Source: Sweltsa coloradensis
Taxonomy: Eukaryota; Arthropoda; Insecta; Plecoptera; Chloroperlidae
Assembly: GCA_024449915.1 (NCBI GenBank)
Contig: JAMZAV010000097.1
Location: 930,001 to 994,000 of the forward strand
Direction of reading: 5' to 3'
DNA: 64,000 nucleotides
Shown here: positions 58,258-64,000 of the stretch, piece by piece
How the letters are laid out: each line of letters starts with the position of its first letter
How positions within the stretch are numbered: position 1 is the first letter of the stretch
Program-made: the position numbers and the translations under genes
The notes under the pieces: generated by a model
The model's database searches: none
What the model was told of the DNA's origin: nothing
Seen by the model: the letters and a program-made list of their open reading frames with translations, nothing else

Positions 58258-58434
58258 AGGGAAACGACATAGTCGTTGTTAAACGAGTGAGTGAGCCATG
58301 TGTTGAGTATCCGGAATCATTCCCCATACTGGGCTAGATCCATCCTTAGGTATAAGGGAGGAAAGGGGATGTTCCCAGGTACTCAACACTTGTCTTACTC
58401 ACTCGTTTAACAAAAACTTTGGCGTTTCACTAGT
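58258..58434. mobile_element. MITE related to 26147-26433, shorter interior
   Basis: The left end CTAGGGAAACGACATAGTCG, with the AACGAGTGAGTGAGCCATGT segment, pairs with the right end ACTCACTCGTTTAACAAAAA continuing to CTTTGGCGTTTCACTAG. It is flanked by ACTAG on both sides, a possible target duplication. The interior (GGAATCATTCCCC to GGATGTTCCCAGG) differs from the other copies. Confidence 0.8.
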
Positions 58435-58639
58435 TTTTAATTTCTACCACGATGTTTAGAGTAATCAAGAAATAGTTTCAGATCAATACCACCCTGGTGT
58501 ACATTTGTTCATTTTTCTAATCCATTCGGATCATCCTCCCAAGCGTCAAGCGACTATAAATCACATTGGCGAAGTTCTAGTTTTTAATCACGAAATATAA
58601 AAAAGACAACACAACAAAAAATAAGCTATTATTGGGTAT

Positions 58640-58870
58640 ACGTATGATTGCCGACGCCGGCGTATATTCTGTCTCGACGTCGATTCAGTCTGTACAGCGC
58701 CATTGCGGGCAGTGGGGTGTGAGACTAATGCTGAGGTAACGGCGAGTGCAGTAAAGCAGCGCGTCGTTAATGACAAACGACGCGTGAATAGCTGTTCACG
58801 TGAACAATACAATGGTAATAAACCATTTCCAGTGGCGGTAATTCTAGCAGGTTGACTGCCGATGTGGAAG
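58640..58870. other. GC-richer unique block
   Basis: GC-richer patch under a 162-codon minus frame (58588-59076). The frame's two ends are AT/low-complexity and no domain is recognised, so I read this as non-coding. Contains AACGACGCGTGAATAGCTGT and TCACGTGA (an E-box palindrome near 58797-58804). Confidence 0.3.
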
Positions 58871-59210
58871 CTAAGTGCTTTTACTGTTTCCAAGCTACTT
58901 GTACGGACGCTGATATTCGTGTGTATATGTGTGTGTGTGGGGGGGGGGGTACTTTGCGCCCGTAGTTTTATTATTATGAAAAAGTTTGGAAAAAGTGTAA
59001 ATGCAATTTTGCATTTATTTAGAAAATCACGAAGAAATGAGAGATAACTGTTTCTATGATGATTTAAAGACAACATGATTTTAAAAAAAATCTTAAATTA
59101 ACACTGTACTATTTATTTGATGGAAGTGACAATGAAGATTTGATCTGATTTATTTGATTTGATGACTATTGAAGGTTGATTATAAGAATTATGCAAGCAG
59201 TCTCCTCTAT

Positions 59211-59211
<1 letters not shown>

Positions 59212-59253
<42 letters not shown>
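59212..59253 (+). repeat. TC microsatellite with adjacent poly-C and CAA run
   Basis: About 20 TC units, then a C-run and a short AAC repeat. The two overlapping frames (59113-59304 and 59176-59421) simply translate it. Confidence 0.95.
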
Positions 59254-59254
<1 letters not shown>

Positions 59255-59519
59255 ACCCCCAACACCCCCCCCCCCAACAACAACAACAGACAGAAACACA
59301 CCACCCTGCCCGTGATGTCTCAAAGGTCTACGTGTCACATACAAACAGACATCCAGCAACCACAGACACACTAGACTTTGCCTGGAACAATACACAAATT
59401 ATAACTTATCATCTGAGATAATCAGTGCAAATCCCCCGGCTCTCGTCCAGGACAGGGTTGCCAACTGTCTGGTTGTGAGACGTCGGGGTTGGTACTAGCG
59501 TCGCCGTCGCGTCACAGGC

Positions 59520-59640
59520 GTCTGTCCTGGGTAAGTCGTGGTTCGACTTCGAGACACAGGTGGATAGCGGGTTCTAATCTCACGGTGTAAGGATGGTCGG
59601 GATTTTTCTTTACATCCCAATGTATTTTTCCCCCATTTGA
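59520..59640 (+). repeat. possible tRNA-SINE fragment
   Basis: B-box-like GCGGGTTCTAATCTC near 59568-59582 followed by a GGTCGGGATTTTTCTTTACA tail recalls the SINEs at 26434 and 43110. The A-box is not convincing. Confidence 0.35.
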
Positions 59641-60749
59641 TTTGCCGAAATATACAAATATCACGTACAAATAACACATTTTTAAAAGTAAAAAATACAG
59701 AGAGAGATAATAACCCACTGTTCGTCGAGCGCGAAATAGAATACGTCGTTTTTTAGTCACTTTGGTGAGAGATAATTGTAATTAAGGTTTAAATCTTAGC
59801 ATTTACTTATACTTCATGATAAATCTTCCAAGTATAAAAAAATGTATAGGGTATACATAACATTCCACAATATCAATTACACTTTCCACGAAGTAAATTT
59901 ATGTAAGTGATAACATAAGTCGGAGTATAACCGTTGAGTGACTAATATATGTATAACTTGGAGTCCATCTTCACGGTAGCAAACACGAGAGTCCATCTTC
60001 ACGGTAGCAAACATGGGGTACTTACAGGTTCCCTATCAAGGAATGCCGTAAGTACTTTAGCTCAGGCTTATAAGGTTGTTGTACTTCAAGATCGATTCTC
60101 ATATCGTTTGTATTTTTTAACCAGGTGTGTAAATTATATTTACTGTGGCTACTGCAACTTAATAATATACAAAGTACAAACCAATTAGAATAAACAGCGA
60201 CAAACAGGTTTAAGAAATTGTATATCTGTGATCATTTACATTGAATGACAAAACGATTACAGGGTTAGGTTAATAATCATTTTTAATTTATATTTTTTAA
60301 GTTACCTATTCAGTATAAAAACTGATTACAAAGGAGGACTAATAATAATACGATCGATGCAAAAACAATAAATACATTTAAGTACATTTTGCATTACAAC
60401 AACAAGCATTAAAACAACATTTTGTAAGCACTATAAGAAATAGAACAAGTATTTATAGTTCAAAATAAAAGGGTGGTAGATAAAAGAAAGGAAAAAAACG
60501 GTTAAGTTTAAACAAAGAAGAGATAGAAAGTAGGGGAAAGAACAACTAAAAATAAAAAAAAACTGATTTAAATAGATCCACTCACAAACAGGTTAATAAA
60601 GGTTTGCAAATCGTGAACATAATGGAATAACAAAAAACATTTAATGTTAAGGTTAATAAAGCATTGCGGATATTTATACTAGTTTAACTGTAGGTGTTTG
60701 TATATCCTTCGTGTCATATTCCTTTGGATTTGATGCGGAGTCGTGTAAT
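59641..60749. other. intergenic DNA, nothing recognised
   Basis: AT-rich; a 20-bp duplication (GAGTCCATCTTCACGGTAGC) sits at about 59961 and 59989. 60285-60370 shares a scrap with 10585-10700. Confidence 0.45.
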
Positions 60750-61345
60750 ACTATAGCACTCTTACCGATATTTTGAAAGTCAAAGGAAAATGGCTGAAAG
60801 TTGGTTAAATGAAAGAGGAACTTAAATAAAAAATAAAAAAAATACGGGACAATAGTTTTGGCCATGCAAATTTTGGGTCAAAAACAAAATTAAAGTTCAA
60901 GGTGCGATACTTCACTTTGAGCTATGTTTTTTTTAAATTGTTTAAACACAACTTTGTCTCCGTACTGAGTGTAAGGGAAAAAAATTCTGAAATAATGTTA
61001 GATGTGCGATTTTTTGTCATATGGTTCAAATAAAGAGTTTTGAACCGTTGGACGAAAAAAATCGTACAACAAACGTTATTTCAGAAAATTATTTTCCCTT
61101 TTACTCAGTCTAGAGACAATTAGGTGTGTTTGAACAATAATAAAAGCATAGCTCAAAATGAAGTATTGCACCTTGAACGTTAATTTTCTTATTGACCCAA
61201 AATTAGTATATAATGGCTAAACGGGAGCTTTTGTCCGTAAAAATTCTCTTTTTTTTAAATTCAAGTTCTTCTTTCATTCAACCAACTTTCAGCCATTTTC
61301 CTTTGACTTTCAAAATATCGGTAAGAGTGCTATGGAATAGCCTTA
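60750..61345. mobile_element. foldback element, diverged relative of foldback I
   Basis: The left arm starts CTATAGCACTCTTACCGATA and the right arm ends TATCGGTAAGAGTGCTATGG then AATAGCCTTA. The internal order matches 18526-19175: TTTGAAAGTC, AATGAAAGA, a central GTTCAAATAAAGAGTTTTGAACC turn. The AATAGCC-TTA right terminus is the same as in foldback I, supporting a shared family with TTA target sites. Confidence 0.8.
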
Positions 61346-61369
61346 AAAGTGATTCAGTTGAAATAATTA

Positions 61370-61570
61370 ACATACTGACTTCGACAAGCACTTGGTACGG
61401 GAGTACTCAAAAGAGGTACCGAAGCTACGTTATCAAGAGATCGACGGAGAAGACAAAAATAAAATAATTCACGATGCGTCGATATTTTTGGTGGCGGTGC
61501 CGGGTCAAGAAAAATCTTATATTCGTGAATTTATAAATGGTGGAGGTGCCGAGTACATAAGCCACCCGCC
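61370..61570 (-). repeat. dispersed family A element, inverted
   Basis: Two hallmark copies (GGTGGCGGTGCCGGGTC near 61490 and GGTGGAGGTGCCGAGTA near 61540) about 50 bp apart. The left flank matches 17430-17520. The frames at 61213-61467 and 61392-61664 cross repeat boundaries and are not genes. Confidence 0.8.
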
Positions 61571-61885
61571 CCATTACCACCATAGTCACCAAACATGGTT
61601 ATATAATTCTATGTTGAAGAGCAGCGCCAATCGGACGGTGTTAGTTTTTTGGGGGGAGATGTAACACACGCACTGAGTCACTGACATATGTACGGTCGAA
61701 CAGAAAAGTGACAGTTCTTCCCCTAACTTAAAGGACTTACTGGCTAATAAAAATCAAAACAAACTCGTTCCAAATTATGATTGCAATAATTTAATAGATT
61801 AACAAGTATAGTTGATTTGCGTTCGTCCTATCACATGGGACGAGAGTGAACATTTAATGAAGTAGCTACACTAATTGACTCACTT

Positions 61886-62423
61886 TTATTCGGATTGTAA
61901 CGCCCACGACTTCAGCTTTTCAAGCGGACAACGAAGGCAATTATCATGAAACATGAAAGTGGGTTCATTGCGTGCTACTACAATAATTTGACCAATTTTA
62001 TCTTCTCCCTCCTGCATCACACTTTTCTCGTTATCTTCTTCAAATATAATATACTCATCCCTGGTGAGTGAAATAATGTTAACTTCGCTGTACGTTGAAG
62101 GGGAGAGCATCGATATATGTCAGATCATGTTCCGAATTGTTCACATTATGACATTTTGCGTCGGTGTTGTAATTAACAGGTTATACAAAGACTCCACAGT
62201 CACATGCTTAGATACGTACATGCAAGTGATTCGACCGTCCGTCATGCGAAAATGAAATGTCATCTATGGCGTTTGCGACAGCATAAATCAATGCTATGGT
62301 TTGGTACTTGACAGTCGCAATAACTGAATTTAAGAACTTGAAAACGAAACTTGCTAAAGAAATCATTGCAACTGAACATATTTTGTCCCAAATAAAACTT
62401 TGAAATAATTGAAGATAATGCAA
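61886..62423 (-). pseudogene. possible coding remnant, unrecognised
   Basis: Two minus-strand frames in succession: 62423-62208 (hydrophobic, MHYLQLFQSFIWDK start) and 62110-61886 (DEYIIFEEDNEKSVMQEGE, then FHDNCLRCPLEKL). A possible splice acceptor CACTCACCAG lies near 62060. Amino-acid use in the second frame looks more protein-like than chance, but no family is recognised and stops lie between the two. It could be a decayed gene or a terminal exon of a gene beyond my view. Confidence 0.2.
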
Positions 62424-62879
62424 AATTTGTGAGAAAAAAAATCAATTACGGATGTGGATACGAACACCAAGTCAAGCTATCGTAGAAAAAAACCACAAGA
62501 CATATAGATATATAACGGAAAACTTTGATTTTTAATGATTCGAGGTCAGATTAGGTGATTGGAAATTGTATGGAAGAGATGGTTTTAGATGGGGGGGGAA
62601 TGGGGGAGTATCCACGCAACTATGCTGACAAAACAGCAAGCAGTGAAATAGGAGGGAGATTTGAATGTGGGTAAATCTAAGCGTGTTTTTTTTTTGGGGG
62701 AGATGAGCATAAGGGGTGTTGTACTATGTTACAATTCTGACACAGATAATGTCATCAACAAAGGTGTAATAATTTAAAACAGTATAGGAATTTAAATATT
62801 ATTTAATGGTTAACTCTGGAGTACATGATACAACATTACTAAAGCTATCCATCTCATCTCTTGCATTATGATCGGTGTC

Positions 62880-63070
62880 TAGACTCCAGTCTTTAGAACA
62901 CCTCCAGTCTCGTTACGTCTAATTACCCGTGTTACTCTCGCGTCACGGCGCTGTGTTTCTTGCCTCCGATAAATCTCAAAGGCGGTGCAAACAAGACGCT
63001 CGCTCTGCGCAGTCGCAGACGAGACGAGACCTGTTTGAACAGTCGCTCATCCCACCCTAGCCAGGAATTA
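62880..63070. other. GC-richer unique block
   Basis: A GC-richer stretch with AGACGAGACGAGACCTGTTT and no frame. Possibly regulatory; single copy in this window. Confidence 0.25.
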
Positions 63071-63384
63071 GCGACTTGCACAGTTTGCATATTATCATAG
63101 AAACCTGGTAAGGAAGGTGAGATGACACGCTAGAGATTTCTTAAGTGGAGCGTCGTGTCTTTATACATATTTGCATAGCGCTCGTCTTCTCGAGAAGAAA
63201 AAGAAGAACGTTTTCTGTGATTTTGTAACTTTATGGCAATAAACCCAGATTTTGTGTCTTGTCTTATCGTAGAATATTGAATTCGCTGACGAGTAGTCTC
63301 CTGGAACTCCTATCCTGACTCGTTAAGGCCATGCCAGACGCTAAAATTGACTTCATTAAAGAGTTGCTTTTTGTAACTCACTAT

Positions 63385-64000
63385 TGAAATAACATGTATT
63401 AGACTATGAAAAATAAAAAATATTGACGCTATTTTTGGGGCGTACCGGCTGTTTAATTTGCATATTGCGCCTTATTGCGCTATCAAGTCCAATTTCAAAA
63501 CGGCTTTTCAGATTATCTTCATTTTTTTTATTAACTTCGTCATCTCTTTGTTCATATAGTGAACAAGTTTCGTAAGGTTTTGCGGAAGGGATTAAAAGTT
63601 ATGAATTTTTTATTTAACTCATTGAGTTGAGTGTTAGGGCAAATTTTATGGGGCAAATAAAAAATTTTAAACTTCATTTATTCAAACTGGACACAAATAC
63701 AGCCATAGGTCATTTTACATTGTGCGTTATAAACATAATAACATTACTAACTAACTTATACTAACTTAAACCAAACATGATAACATCGCATTCGCAAAAC
63801 CTTACGAAACTTGTTCACCATATGAACAAAGAGATGGCGAAATTAATAAAAAAAATGAAGATAATCTGAAAAGCCGTTTTGAAATCGGACTTGATAGGGC
63901 AATTAGGCGCAATATGCAAATTAAACAGCCGGTACGCCCCGAAAATAGGGACAATATTTTTTTTTCATTTTTTTTCATAGGCCTAATACATGTTATTTCA
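63385..64000. mobile_element. foldback element reaching the window end
   Basis: Arms of about 200 bp: 63385-63585 begins TGAAATAACATGTATTAG, and 63797-64000 ends in the complement CATGTTATTTCA. Shared inner strings are TACCGGCTGTTTAATTTGCA, AACGGCTTTTCAGATTATCT and AACAAGTTTCGTAAGGTTTT. The loop of ~210 bp contains no frame. The arms may extend past the edge. No sequence match to the other foldbacks here. Confidence 0.9.

Noticed and set aside
58588..59076. 162-codon minus-strand frame
   Set aside because: The longest minus-strand frame, but it includes a microsatellite-encoded THTHIHT stretch, shows no domain and has low-complexity ends. Likely chance over a GC-richer block.
59113..59421. 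Two overlapping frames rich in Ser-Leu or Arg-Glu repeats
   Set aside because: Direct translation of a TC microsatellite on the two strands.

Overview
This is a window of an animal nuclear genome, AT-rich, with large introns and many dispersed repeats. It looks like an arthropod, most likely an insect. Three things point that way: a nuclear copy of mitochondrial 12S rRNA with arthropod-type conserved blocks (around 21177-21390), a THAP-type exon inside a P-element-like transposon, and tRNA-derived SINEs. A hemipteran is my best guess, but only from general resemblance.

Two protein-coding genes can be reconstructed. On the minus strand, CFAP20 (BUG22, cilia- and flagella-associated protein 20) is complete in four exons from 24955 down to 18167. 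It encodes 193 residues, the same length as the vertebrate protein, and every intron is phase 0. On the plus strand are four exons of a BMP3/GDF10-type TGF-beta ligand (40883-41066, 41392-42760, 44939-45118, 52266-52457). These carry most of the prodomain, a long charged linker with two furin-type sites, and the whole cysteine-knot domain. The exon with the signal peptide was not found. The two genes are divergently oriented about 16 kb apart and have no obvious functional link: one is ciliary, the other a secreted signal.

The rest is repeats and unique AT-rich DNA. 1-545: end of a ~62-bp minisatellite whose core also occurs in a dispersed repeat (family A). 1559-2450 and 31078-32030: two copies of a block with a foldback head. 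7314-8017, 50398-51121 and 51231-51944: family B, each copy carrying a perfect RFX/X-box-like palindrome. 18526-23010: a nested stack in CFAP20 intron 3, in which a foldback element adjoins a second foldback, which contains a P-like element, which contains mitochondrial DNA split by a family C element. 26147-27350: a MITE plus tRNA-SINE block in tandem duplication. 57006-57627: a hierarchical palindrome built from six smaller palindromes. 63385-64000: a further foldback running off the window end.

Several GC-richer unique blocks have no reading frame I recognise and may be regulatory (for example 11440-11760, 29120-29480, 44280-44560). No bacterial-type operons, CRISPR arrays or viral genes were seen. 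Stretches not listed below showed only AT-rich sequence in which I recognise nothing.
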